From Nonomuraea sp. NBC_00507 (GTDB lineage: Bacteria; Actinomycetota; Actinomycetes; Streptosporangiales; Streptosporangiaceae), in contig NZ_CP107853.1 of assembly GCF_036013525.1 (NCBI RefSeq), positions 682,001 to 746,000 on the forward strand: a DNA stretch of 64,000 nucleotides, read 5' to 3'. The translations under genes were made by a program, and so were the position numbers. Below the pieces are notes generated by a model, which was not told where the DNA came from, searched no databases, and worked only from the letters and a program-made list of their open reading frames with translations. Positions 51,692 through 60,278 of the stretch are shown here, one piece after another; the stretch's first letter is position 1, and the number at the start of each line of letters is the position of its first letter.

Positions 51692-52599
51692 TCCTCGCCG
51701 TCGTCCTGGTTCGCCTTCCTGGGCCCGGGCACGGGAGAGAGGTGCTCCCCCCGGTAGGCGGGAAACTCCATGGTGGCAGAGCTGTCATCGTCGAGGTCCG
51801 GCAATGCGACGGGCTCGTCCACCTGCGCTTCCACCGGCTGCGCCACGGGCGCCGGGGACGGGGACGGTGCCGTCACGGGTACCGGCGGCGGCACTGAGAC
51901 TGCCACTGGGGCTGCCACGGGAGCTGCGGGCTCTGGCTGCTCCAACGGCTTGGGCTGAGCTCCGGCGCGCCTGATCATCACCCCATAGGCGATGCCGAGG
52001 CCCAGGACCAGGCAGAGCAAGCCGCCGCCGATCGCCCCCTGCCAGTTCATGCTGTAGTCGGCCTCGGGTGTGGACGGCGGCACGATGTCGGTGGAGGTGA
52101 TGAAGGTGTTCGCCGGAGCGCCGAGCGCCTTCTGCCATTTGTACAACTCGGTCGCCACGCGGTCGCGTGCCGCCATGAGCACGGCCGAGGCCTGCCCGGG
52201 AGACTCGCTCTCGACCCTGATGTAGATGTAGGGCCCGCTGATGTCCAGGACATTGGGGTTGGTACGGCCGTCGTCGATCGTGATCTCCGTCGGGCCGTCT
52301 TTGGGGGCGCCGAGCTGCGTCCAGACGTCTTGCGTGTTCATCGACAGGATGACGATGCTGGCCCCGGTCTTCAGCGCGTCGTTGAAGGAGAGGAAGGGGT
52401 TGGTGAGCCCTTGTTTGGTCTTGTCGGTGGAGACGGTGCCTCCGTTCACCGGCGTGGCCAGAACAAGGGAGACATCGGCCGTGTAGCTCACCGGAAGGAC
52501 GGCGTACACCCCGACGCCCACCAAGATCGAGAGAAGAATCAGCGGCGGGCCAATCAGAATTCGCCGGAGAAGACCGAGGACCGCCTTCCAGAACTCCAT
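51688..52599 (-). CDS. Wzz-like chain-length / polysaccharide co-polymerase protein (2)
   Basis: 303 residues from ATG 52599, which has GGGGGAA nine bases upstream. Its layout matches its neighbour: TM1 (ILIGPPLILLSILVGVGVYA), an external domain (LTNPFLSFNDALKTGASIVI, aligning with the partner's LVSFDQGL region) and TM2. It adds a cytoplasmic Pro/Ala/Val-rich tail (PVAVSVPPPVPVTAP, etc.) ending in an acidic segment. Such tails can bind regulatory kinases or polymerase. Probable heteromeric partner of the neighbouring protein. Confidence 0.75.
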   Translation of the reverse strand: MEFWKAVLGLLRRILIGPPLILLSILVGVGVYAVLPVSYTADVSLVLATPVNGGTVSTDKTKQGLTNPFLSFNDALKTGASIVILSMNTQDVWTQLGAPKDGPTEITIDDGRTNPNVLDISGPYIYIRVESESPGQASAVLMAARDRVATELYKWQKALGAPANTFITSTDIVPPSTPEADYSMNWQGAIGGGLLCLVLGLGIAYGVMIRRAGAQPKPLEQPEPAAPVAAPVAVSVPPPVPVTAPSPSPAPVAQPVEAQVDEPVALPDLDDDSSATMEFPAYRGEHLSPVPGPRKANQDDGEE

Positions 52600-52742
52600 A
52601 TTGGTACGTTCCCCCGCATCAGCAATGCTTGCCCTATAGCGGACCATCGCCATACCACGGCCAGACGTTACATCGCCACAGAACGGTTACATCGCGCGGA
52701 GTCGGAACGATAGACCTACGACTACGGCGACGGGGGCTTCGG

Positions 52743-53870
52743 GTGGGGCTGACAGTAGAGCGTCCGGCAACGCGGGAAAGGCTTGCCGGACTCGACGGCA
52801 TACGGGGCCTAGCCGCGTTATTCGTCGTCCTCCACCATTGCTGGCTCCTGTCCTTCCCCGGGTTTCCGGTCAACGACGCGCCCTGGTGGACGGGATGGCT
52901 GCTCTACGGCCATTTCGCGGTCGTGGTGTTCATCGTCCTGTCGGGCTTCTCGCTGGCGGTCTCGCCCGCCCGGTCCGGCTGGCAGCTGGGCGGCATCCCC
53001 ACGTTCTTCAAGCGTCGAGCGTGGCGCATCCTGCCGCCGTACTGGGCGGCTCTGCTCTTCAGCCTGGTGATCGCGTGGACGGTCATCCCGCAGCCCGGGC
53101 AGCAGACGCCCACAGGGCAGTCGGTCCTCATCTACGGGCTGCTGCTGCAGGACGTCTTCGGCTCCCCCAGCCCCAATGGGGCACTGTGGTCGATCGCCGT
53201 CGAGGCGCAGCTCTACCTGGTCTTCCCGCTGATGCTGCTGGTCCTGCGCAAGATGGGCGCGGCGGTGATGCTCGGCGCGGTTACCTTGATCGTCGTGGCG
53301 GTGGGGGCGCTGGCGCCTGCCGTACCGGCCGTGGACCTGCTGATGCGGCTGACTCCGCAGTTCGCCGCGCTCTTCGCCATGGGCGCCGTCTGCGCCGGCA
53401 TCGTGCGTGCGCAGGAGCGTACGGGCCACCTGGCCTGGCACTGGTTCGCGGCGGCGGCCGCGCTCCCGGTGCTCCTGCTGATCGTGGTGGCCGGGCCGGT
53501 ATGGGTGGTCGCGAACCTCTTCTGGGTGGATCTCGCGGTCGGCCCGGCTGCCGGGTTGCTGCTGACGGGTGTGGCGACAGGCAAGCCGGTCTGGCTCGTA
53601 CGACTGCTCGACACCCGTCCGCTCCGGCGGCTGGGCTCCTTCTCCTACAGCCTCTACCTGATCCACTCACCGATCGTCGTCATGGTGAACCGGCTCATCG
53701 TCGCCCCGCACGTGCCACCGGGCATGCCGGCGTTCCTCCTCACGCTCGCCCTGTCCGTGCCGGCGAGTGTGGGTGCGGCGTGGTTGTTCGCTTCGGTCTT
53801 CGAATTGCCCTTCCAACGGCACCGGAGCTGGAAGAGCCTGCGCGCCGCCGTACGTGCGCGGTTCAGGTGA
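52743..53870 (+). CDS. Membrane acyltransferase (acyltransferase 3 family)
   Basis: 375 residues with about ten transmembrane helices. The family motif LDGIRGLAALFVVLHHCWLL has the essential histidines and is near the N-terminus. FKRRAWRILPPYWAALLFSL and NGALWSIAVEAQLYLVFPLM follow. It O-acylates surface sugars using acyl-CoA from inside. GTG 52743 has GGGGGC upstream; the frame reaching 52629 is discounted. It is divergent from the Wzz-like genes and converges with the PhyH-like gene, overlapping its stop by eight bases. Confidence 0.88.
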   Translation: MGLTVERPATRERLAGLDGIRGLAALFVVLHHCWLLSFPGFPVNDAPWWTGWLLYGHFAVVVFIVLSGFSLAVSPARSGWQLGGIPTFFKRRAWRILPPYWAALLFSLVIAWTVIPQPGQQTPTGQSVLIYGLLLQDVFGSPSPNGALWSIAVEAQLYLVFPLMLLVLRKMGAAVMLGAVTLIVVAVGALAPAVPAVDLLMRLTPQFAALFAMGAVCAGIVRAQERTGHLAWHWFAAAAALPVLLLIVVAGPVWVVANLFWVDLAVGPAAGLLLTGVATGKPVWLVRLLDTRPLRRLGSFSYSLYLIHSPIVVMVNRLIVAPHVPPGMPAFLLTLALSVPASVGAAWLFASVFELPFQRHRSWKSLRAAVRARFR

Positions 53871-54759
53871 GCTTGGCCAGCGCTTCGGCCTCGTACTCCG
53901 CCGCGAGCTCTTCCGGGATACGCGACAGGTCGTCGGCCCGGTAGAAGTCACGCAGGGTGGTGCCACGACAGGTGGCGTCCACGTTGGGCGCCGCCGCGCG
54001 GGACCGGACATCGTCGATGTGGACGGTGCGGAAGTCGATGCTGAAGCGGGTCCTGCCGGAGGTGTTGGCGACGGTGGAGTGCAGGTGCGCCCCGGAGAAG
54101 AGCATCACGCCGCCCGGCTCCGGCACCAGCCGGAGCTCCGTTTCCAGATCGAGCGCCTCCTCCGGCTTGGGCTGGTCCCGGGTGTCGCTGTAGATGTGCT
54201 GTGCGGCCGTGGGCCGGCTGACCGCGGTCCATTCCGCGTAGTCGTAGCGGCCGCTGCCGTTGCGGACGGGGCGGTCGAAGTACTGCGGGTGCAGGGCGAA
54301 GACGTTCTCCGGGACCACCTCGTAGATCGGCATCCAGAAGTTGACCTGGCAGAACGGCGCGGCGTACCAGCAGTCGCGGTGAGCGTGGTAGGCGTAGGAG
54401 ATGCCGGAGTCGAGGTAATGGTCGGCAGTGGAGGTGCGCAGCCTCGGCACGTCGAAATAGGTCTTGTCCAGCGCCATGCCCAGCTCGTCCAGCACAGCAG
54501 CGAGGATCTTCTTGCTGGTGGGATGGTGGATGAAGCGCGGCTTGAGCTGCGCGAGCAGCGCGGCGAACTCCTCGACCGGCATCTTGTGCTGGGCGGTCTG
54601 GGGGTCGCGGCCCTCGAACGCCTCCTCGATCAACTCGCGAGCGAACTCGATCAGCTTGGTCGAGGCAGGCGTCGCGGAGTAGAGGAAGACATCTCCCTTG
54701 AAGATCTTTTGACGCCGAGCGTCGTCACCGATTCGGCTGTTGGCCAGTATTACGGACAT
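53863..54759 (-). CDS. Phytanoyl-CoA dioxygenase-like 2OG-Fe(II) oxygenase
   Basis: 298 residues. The HxD iron ligands are in YAYHAHRDCWYAAPFCQVNF, and the distal histidine with the 2-oxoglutarate arginine is in GAHLHSTVANTSGRTRFSID. FWMPIYEVVPENVFALHPQY precedes, as in PhyH relatives that hydroxylate small molecules. It is the second 2OG oxygenase in the locus, of a different subfamily. Substrate unknown; a glycan or lipid-linked sugar is likely from context. The ribosome site GGGGGGAA before ATG 54759 is strong. Confidence 0.75.
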   Translation of the reverse strand: MSVILANSRIGDDARRQKIFKGDVFLYSATPASTKLIEFARELIEEAFEGRDPQTAQHKMPVEEFAALLAQLKPRFIHHPTSKKILAAVLDELGMALDKTYFDVPRLRTSTADHYLDSGISYAYHAHRDCWYAAPFCQVNFWMPIYEVVPENVFALHPQYFDRPVRNGSGRYDYAEWTAVSRPTAAQHIYSDTRDQPKPEEALDLETELRLVPEPGGVMLFSGAHLHSTVANTSGRTRFSIDFRTVHIDDVRSRAAAPNVDATCRGTTLRDFYRADDLSRIPEELAAEYEAEALAKLT

Positions 54760-54832
54760 AGCGAGATTCCCCCTCGCGTTGTTCTTTTACCCTCTCTCGC
54801 CGTGGACCACTACTTTGTTACAGACACATGGG

Positions 54833-55654
54833 TTACAGGGGGAGCTGTGTCTGAGTGTCCGGTCTGCCGACGTAGGTCGAGTAGTCCGGGTGGTCGAAGC
54901 GGTGCAGCGCCTGGATGTTGTCGTTCCAAGGAGCGGGAACCGGGCGCTTGTGACGCAGACCGTTGATCGGAGCCAGCTTCATCAGCTCGTTGTCCTTGTT
55001 GAACTCCCGGATCGCGCTCAGCTCGCCGACGTAGTCGTTGTGGATGATCTGGTCATCGTCGCCGACGGTGTCGTCGAGGTAACAGAACACGCGGGGCAGG
55101 AAATACTTGTGGTCGCCCTTGAACAGCTTGAGCGCCGCCGCTGTCGAGGAGTAGAAGTCCACGTCGATGGAGACGAACCCGATCGGCGCCGGCTGCTCGC
55201 CGTCGAGGAACTCGTCCACGGTGTCCTCGATGTTGCCCAGGATCAGACTGGCCGTTCCCAGCCGTGCCCGGAGGGCGTCGACGTCCATGACGAAATCGCC
55301 TTCCCGCCAGATATAGGGCAGGTCCCGGAAGTCAGTGGGTTTGGGCAGCCCGGCACCGGTGTCGAAGCCGTAGACGTCGATCTTCACACCCGAGGCGGCC
55401 GTCGCCAGCGCCGCCATGCGGTTGAGCTCCACCATGCCGGCGCCCCCCGCGACGCCGAACTCGACCACGCTGATCCGGCCGATGCCGAGACGCCTGGCCA
55501 GTTCGGCCGCCTGCTGCACGCCATAGGCGTAGTGCGGCCTGGGATAGAGGTCGAGCGAGCAGCGCAGCTCGTACGAGCCGAACGGCAGACGCCGCATGAG
55601 GGCCAGCAGGATCCGGCCCGGCTGCATGAGCAGCCGCACGATGCGAACGAACAA
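54833..55654 (-). CDS. SAM-dependent methyltransferase, TylF/macrocin-O-methyltransferase-like
   Basis: About 273 residues. Motif I is SVVEFGVAGGAGMVELNRMA, VYGFDTGAGLP holds the acidic residue binding SAM ribose, and GFVSIDVDFYSSTAAALKLF has the metal-binding Asp pattern of TylF-type sugar O-methyltransferases. The gene most likely starts at TTG 55654, eight bases after the upstream stop; GTG 55639 and ATG 55627 are alternatives, and the longer frame overlapping the neighbour is rejected. It probably O-methylates a sugar of the surface glycan. Confidence 0.75.
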   Translation of the reverse strand: MFVRIVRLLMQPGRILLALMRRLPFGSYELRCSLDLYPRPHYAYGVQQAAELARRLGIGRISVVEFGVAGGAGMVELNRMAALATAASGVKIDVYGFDTGAGLPKPTDFRDLPYIWREGDFVMDVDALRARLGTASLILGNIEDTVDEFLDGEQPAPIGFVSIDVDFYSSTAAALKLFKGDHKYFLPRVFCYLDDTVGDDDQIIHNDYVGELSAIREFNKDNELMKLAPINGLRHKRPVPAPWNDNIQALHRFDHPDYSTYVGRPDTQTQLPL

Positions 55655-55661
55655 GAGGAGA

Positions 55662-56540
55662 TCACCCTTTCGAGGAGACGGCGCGGGTGGCCAACCCGGC
55701 GAGTTTGCGGCTGCGGTGCGCCAGCATCTGCTGCTGCCGCCGCCAATAGGTACGCAGCAGAACGGCACGGGCACGACTACGTTGCTCCGGGGAGAGCTCC
55801 AGGATGCCGAGGGCTCGATACATCGCCCGGAACTGCAGCGTGGTGGCGAAATGCGCGGTCCAGGCCGGCACGCCGAGCGCCGCGGCGATCCCGGACAGGC
55901 GCCGCTCGCGCAGGTTGCGGTGTGCGAGCACCTCTGGCACGTGACCCCAAGGCGCGGTCAGCGCGAGCATGGTGGCGTAGACCTCGTCCTCACGGATCAT
56001 CAGCGGCCGCGGCACGGCGGCCACCCGCTCCCGCCGCATCAGGCCGTAGAGGGGATCGAGTCCGTGGTGCTCGGTGGTGACGACGTCCCACAGCTCGTCC
56101 AGGCGGTCAATGGGGTCGTCGGAGAGCATCCGGGTGCCGCGGTAGCGCGGCTGGTGCACCGTCCCGTCGGCCCCGGTGTACGTGACGTCAGAGGTGACCA
56201 GGATGAGCCGCTCATCGGCCAGGAACGGCTCCAGGGTCCTGGAGACGTAGCCGGGTTCGAGCAGGTCGTCGTCGCCCATCCAGCGGAAGAACTCGCCCCG
56301 CGCGCGCCGGAGCACCTCCACGAAGTTCCCGATCACGTGCAGATCATGCGGCTGCCGGTAATAGGCGATCCGGTTGTCCTGCCTCGCCAGCTCGCGGCAG
56401 AGCTCCTCTGTGTCGTCGGTGGAGGCGTTGTCCGAGATCACCACCTCGAGCTCGGTGTGATCCTGGGCGAGCGCCGATCGCACGGCCGTCTCCAGCCGGT
56501 CCGCGCCATTGCGGACCGGGATTCCGATGGACACCAGCAT
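55662..56540 (-). CDS. Glycosyltransferase family 2
   Basis: 292 residues. VSIGIPVRNGADRLETAVRS starts the GT-A fold, VVISDNASTDDTEELCREL follows, and the DDD metal motif is in FFRWMGDDDLLEPGYVSRT. The C-terminal ~80 residues are helical and basic (RSRARAVLLRTYWRRQQQML), probably membrane-associated. GAGGAG precedes ATG 56540. It is placed between the flippase and the methyltransferase in a run of minus-strand genes that together build and export a modified repeat unit. Confidence 0.9.
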   Translation of the reverse strand: MLVSIGIPVRNGADRLETAVRSALAQDHTELEVVISDNASTDDTEELCRELARQDNRIAYYRQPHDLHVIGNFVEVLRRARGEFFRWMGDDDLLEPGYVSRTLEPFLADERLILVTSDVTYTGADGTVHQPRYRGTRMLSDDPIDRLDELWDVVTTEHHGLDPLYGLMRRERVAAVPRPLMIREDEVYATMLALTAPWGHVPEVLAHRNLRERRLSGIAAALGVPAWTAHFATTLQFRAMYRALGILELSPEQRSRARAVLLRTYWRRQQQMLAHRSRKLAGLATRAVSSKG

Positions 56541-56556
56541 CGCTTTCTCCTCGAGG

Positions 56557-58032
56557 TCACCGCGCGCGGGCGGGAAGCAGCCGCACCAGGCGATCGCTCA
56601 CAAAGTGGAACTGGTCGCGGGTCACGACGAGCAGCGCGTAGGCCAGCAGGCCGCCGCCGCCCGCCACGATGAGCTGGATGAGCGGGCTCTCTTGGGTCAG
56701 CATCGAGAGGCCCAGCATGACGGCCGCGCATACCACCGCTCCCGCTGCCGGGCGGACGAGAGCGGGCAGGACCGGCGCGAGCCGTACTCCTGCCCGCTGC
56801 ACGGCCAGCATGGCGAGCGGAAGGGCGACCAGCACCGCCGCGGCCGCCTGCCCGATCGCGGCGCCGCGGATGCCGTCGAGATGCGTGCCGATGATGACCG
56901 CCGGGATCATCGCCGCCGCGTGCCCGAGGTTCATCCACACCGTCGAGCGGGTGGCGCCCTGCCCGTTCAGGATGTCGAGGGCGAAGGAGGTGAGCATGCG
57001 CACCACCATCAGGACCGCCAGGAATCGCAGCACGCCGGCGGCCAGCTCCCACTTCGCGCCGTAGATGAAAATGATCAATGGGTGTGCGAGCACCGCCATG
57101 AAGGCGGCCAGCGGCAGCACCATGGTGATGAGCAGGGGCACGGTTCTCTGCACGCCGAGCGACAGGGACTCCTCGTCACGTTCGGCCAGCCGGGAGAAGC
57201 CGGCGATCGACACCATGCGGATGGCGCTGCCGATCATGCCGGGCAGCCAGCTCGACACGTTGAACGCCATCAGGTAGAAGCCCAGCCAGTCCTTGCCCAT
57301 GATGTTGCCGACGATGATGTAGCCCACGTTGAGCAGCAGGACCTCCAGGGCGATCCCGGCAGCCGAGGGAATGCCGAACCGCAGCAGCTTGGCCGCGATC
57401 TGCCGGTCGAACCCGAGCCTGTAGGGCAGCCGCGCGTAGATCAGCATGAAGACGCCGGTGACCACGGCTCCCACGAGCTGTCCCCAGGCGAAGCTGTACG
57501 CCCCCGCGCCGCCCACCGCGAGGACGATGGCCACCGGCGCGTTGACCAGGAAGCCCGCCAGGACCGCCTTGGCGTTCTTGCCCGTGCGGAACCAGCGCAA
57601 CAGGGCCGCGCTGCGCACCGCGGTGATCGCCTCGACGAGGATGACCGCGGTGAGGATCCGCACCACGGACGTGGCCTCCTCGCTGCCCGCCAGCATCGAG
57701 AAGTACGGCGCGCCGACCCAGAAGACCGCGTACAAGCCCACGGCGGAGAACATCGTCAGAGTCGTGGCCGTGGGCGCAATGTCCTCCAGCCGCCCCCGCC
57801 ACTGCAGGACGGCCGACATGACGCCGGCGTCCTTGACCACCATGACGAACTGGGTGGCCGCGAGCGCGACCGCGTATATGCCGAAGTCCGCCGGCGCCAG
57901 AAGCCTGGCCAGGACCAGGCCGAGGATGAACGAGCCCGCGCGGGTGACCAGTGTGCCGAGCAGGCTCCACACGGCCCCTCGGCCCGCCTTGCGCCCGATG
58001 TCGCTGATGTCCGCGCCCGGTTGCTCTGCCAT
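56557..58032 (-). CDS. Wzx-type polysaccharide flippase (MOP superfamily)
   Basis: 491 residues with about 13-14 transmembrane helices. The N-terminal GRGAVWSLLGTLVTRAGSFI and LARLLAPADFGIYAVALAAT are hallmarks of the Polysacc_synt_3/Wzx group. It moves undecaprenyl-linked repeat units across the membrane, to be polymerised by the Wzy-like protein. It is 16 bases upstream of the glycosyltransferase gene on the same strand. It probably shares a transcript with the DUF4910, nucleotide-sugar and methyltransferase genes. Confidence 0.9.
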   Translation of the reverse strand: MAEQPGADISDIGRKAGRGAVWSLLGTLVTRAGSFILGLVLARLLAPADFGIYAVALAATQFVMVVKDAGVMSAVLQWRGRLEDIAPTATTLTMFSAVGLYAVFWVGAPYFSMLAGSEEATSVVRILTAVILVEAITAVRSAALLRWFRTGKNAKAVLAGFLVNAPVAIVLAVGGAGAYSFAWGQLVGAVVTGVFMLIYARLPYRLGFDRQIAAKLLRFGIPSAAGIALEVLLLNVGYIIVGNIMGKDWLGFYLMAFNVSSWLPGMIGSAIRMVSIAGFSRLAERDEESLSLGVQRTVPLLITMVLPLAAFMAVLAHPLIIFIYGAKWELAAGVLRFLAVLMVVRMLTSFALDILNGQGATRSTVWMNLGHAAAMIPAVIIGTHLDGIRGAAIGQAAAAVLVALPLAMLAVQRAGVRLAPVLPALVRPAAGAVVCAAVMLGLSMLTQESPLIQLIVAGGGGLLAYALLVVTRDQFHFVSDRLVRLLPARAR

Positions 58033-58038
58033 GGCCGC

Positions 58039-59016
58039 CTACCTCGGCTCGTTGATCCGCTCCAGCCAGATCTCCCGCCAGAACGGGATGAACGCGCGGG
58101 GGCAGTTGGATTTATATACGCCGTCGCAGATGATGCCGTCGAGCACGATGCAGGGGTTCTTCATCTCCAGCATCTGGCCGGTCTTCTCGTCGATGCAGCG
58201 CTCGACGCGGCCGGTCACGCGGGCCGTGCGCCCGCACGAGCGCGCCATGTCCTCCTCGAAACCCAGGCCGCGGTTGAACCCCTTGGTGGTCAGCGTGGCG
58301 ACGATCTCGTCCTTGGACTTGATCCGGACCAGCTCACCCGGCTGGAGGTCGGTCGTGCCCGTCGGGGCGGGGCCGGTGTGCGGGCCCGGTTGCACGAATC
58401 CCCACGCCAGGCCGCCCTTGATCCGCAACCAGCGCGGAAACTTCCTGGAGAGCCTCTGGTAGCGGTTGAACAACCCGAAGAAGAGTGTGCGGAGGGTCGA
58501 TCCGACGCCGGCGTTCCCCACCCGGATGTCCGTGACGTACTGCCCCAGGTCACGAAAGGGGAGTCGCTCCGGGGCGGCGCGCAGCAGCTCGGTCGCCTGG
58601 CAGCGGAACCGTTCCTCGCCCTCGGGTCCCGGCTCCCGCCGGGTGTTGACCTCCAGAATCGGCAGCAGCGGCCGCTCGGACCGAGCCGGCTCCGGCGTGG
58701 GCGGCCCGTCCACCCGCTTGAGCCAGGAGGTCTTCCAGTAGAGCACGCAGGCGGTCTGGCAGCCGCCATGGGCCGAACCGTCGCAGCGGGCGGCTGACAG
58801 GTGGACGGCGTCCTCCATTCGCCGCAACCCGGTCCCAGTGATCGTGTCGCAGAGCTTGTTGGCCACCTTGTGGACGGTGAGCCGCTGCCCGCAGAACCGC
58901 AGCATCTCCGGCATGAAGGGGAGACTGTCCAGCTCCCCCTTCTCATCGAGAGTGGCCAGGATCTCCTCAGCGTTGAGGACCTCGACCACGTCGCCGACTT
59001 TCAGCGCCTGACTCAT
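58039..59016 (-). CDS. Unrecognised protein with duplicated four-cysteine domain
   Basis: 325 residues from ATG 59016 (GGAGTGG upstream). Residues 6-102 and 226-321 are homologous copies: VGDVVEVLNAEEILATLDEK aligns with PGELVRIKSKDEIVATLTTK, and YWKTSWLKRV with FWREIWLERI. Four cysteines align between copies (42/261, 56/274, 78/297, 86/305), in FCGQ/SCGR, a lone Cys, ARCDG/IICDG and GGC/SNC. This suggests a metal or iron-sulphur site in each half. The linker is ~120 residues. I do not recognise the family. It overlaps the DUF4910 gene (ATGA) and precedes the flippase. Confidence 0.78.
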   Translation of the reverse strand: MSQALKVGDVVEVLNAEEILATLDEKGELDSLPFMPEMLRFCGQRLTVHKVANKLCDTITGTGLRRMEDAVHLSAARCDGSAHGGCQTACVLYWKTSWLKRVDGPPTPEPARSERPLLPILEVNTRREPGPEGEERFRCQATELLRAAPERLPFRDLGQYVTDIRVGNAGVGSTLRTLFFGLFNRYQRLSRKFPRWLRIKGGLAWGFVQPGPHTGPAPTGTTDLQPGELVRIKSKDEIVATLTTKGFNRGLGFEEDMARSCGRTARVTGRVERCIDEKTGQMLEMKNPCIVLDGIICDGVYKSNCPRAFIPFWREIWLERINEPR

Positions 59017-60278
59017 CCCATCCACTCCTTCACCAGGCCCGCGCTCTGCAGGGAGTGTGCCGCGTCCGCCAATGCCTGGAACGGCAGGTTCGACCGTTCC
59101 GCGATGTCCAGGAGGCTGTTCAGCCCGTCGGAGAGGTTCAACACCCACAACATCGCCATCTGGGCCTGCTTCGTGTCACTGCGTCCGCCAAGTGACCCGT
59201 ACAGGCCTCGGGTCCCCAGTTGGGGCTCGCCGTACGGGCTGAGGTTCTGGTAGCGGCGGTTGCCCTCCAGGACCCGCACGGCCGCCCACAGCGTCTCCAG
59301 GGTGTCCTCCATGGCCTCAGGACGCACGAAGCCGGGGTTGTCAGCGGAGGTGTGATACTCCGGGTAGCTTCCATAGGGCGTCCTGGTCAACGAACCGACG
59401 GCGAGGTTGAAGCCCGGCGAGCAATACTGCCGCTCGTCGTAGCCGTAGGGAGAGAAGTCCAGGAGGGTATGCGGCCTGTCCTTCAGCACGTGCGCGAAGA
59501 CCTGGTCGATCTCGGCGTCGCCACGCCTGCTGCGCTTGTAGGTGATCGCGCCGCTGTCTCCCGCGCAGGCCAGGGTCACGCCGTGCCTGATCCGGTCGGT
59601 GTTCTCCCGGTTGAGCGCGAGCCAGGTGATCGCGCCGATGGTGCCGGGCGCGAAGATGAACCGATAGGTGTACCAGGGATCGGACAGGCGCTGCGCCAGC
59701 GCGACGGCCACCGCCACCCCGGCCAGGTTGTCGTTGGCCAGCGAGGGATGGCAGATGTGGCAGGAGATCAGCACTTCCTCGGAGCTCCTGCCGCGGATCA
59801 CGTGCTCACCGTAGGTCAGGTGTCCGTCGGCGAGCGTGGCGTCGATCTTGACCTCGTACGGCCCGTCGGCCAGCGCGTCCAGGGTGTTCTGGCTCAGGCA
59901 GAAGCCCCAGGTCTCGGCGTAGTAGCTGGTCCGGTACGGGATCAGGTCCGGCTGGTCGGGCAGGGTGTGCAGGTGCCCGCGCAGCTCCTCCAGGGACATG
60001 GTGGCCTCGACCGGCACGCTGTAGCCGACGACGTGCAGGTTGGACTCCTGGAAGTCGACCACCTTGTTCCCCGCGGCGTCCTTGATGTAGGCATCGCGGA
60101 TGTTCCATTCCCGGGGGATCGTCCAGTCGAGGACGTTGGTCCCCGTCGGCACCTCGGTGATCTCCAGCGGGATCGACTCACCGATGATCTCCAGGGTGCG
60201 CCGCAGTCCGGCGCCGGTGATGCTCCGGCACAGCGGGTAGAGCCGCCGTACCAGATCGTGCATATCGGCGCCGGTCAT
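59013..60278 (-). CDS. DUF4910/DUF2172 aminopeptidase-like protein
   Basis: 421 residues. LVRRLYPLCRSITGAGLRRT opens the DUF4910 family, and WNIRDAYIKDAAGNKVVDFQ follows. The metal-binding core is of M28 type: SCHICHPSLANDNLAGVAVA (His, Asp) and PEYHTSADNPGFVRPEAMED (His). Members occur beside O-antigen and nucleotide-sugar genes and are thought to act as amidases or aminopeptidases on sugar amides, which is not proven. ATG 60278 overlaps the upstream epimerase stop, and the stop overlaps the next start. Confidence 0.85.
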   Translation of the reverse strand: MTGADMHDLVRRLYPLCRSITGAGLRRTLEIIGESIPLEITEVPTGTNVLDWTIPREWNIRDAYIKDAAGNKVVDFQESNLHVVGYSVPVEATMSLEELRGHLHTLPDQPDLIPYRTSYYAETWGFCLSQNTLDALADGPYEVKIDATLADGHLTYGEHVIRGRSSEEVLISCHICHPSLANDNLAGVAVAVALAQRLSDPWYTYRFIFAPGTIGAITWLALNRENTDRIRHGVTLACAGDSGAITYKRSRRGDAEIDQVFAHVLKDRPHTLLDFSPYGYDERQYCSPGFNLAVGSLTRTPYGSYPEYHTSADNPGFVRPEAMEDTLETLWAAVRVLEGNRRYQNLSPYGEPQLGTRGLYGSLGGRSDTKQAQMAMLWVLNLSDGLNSLLDIAERSNLPFQALADAAHSLQSAGLVKEWMG

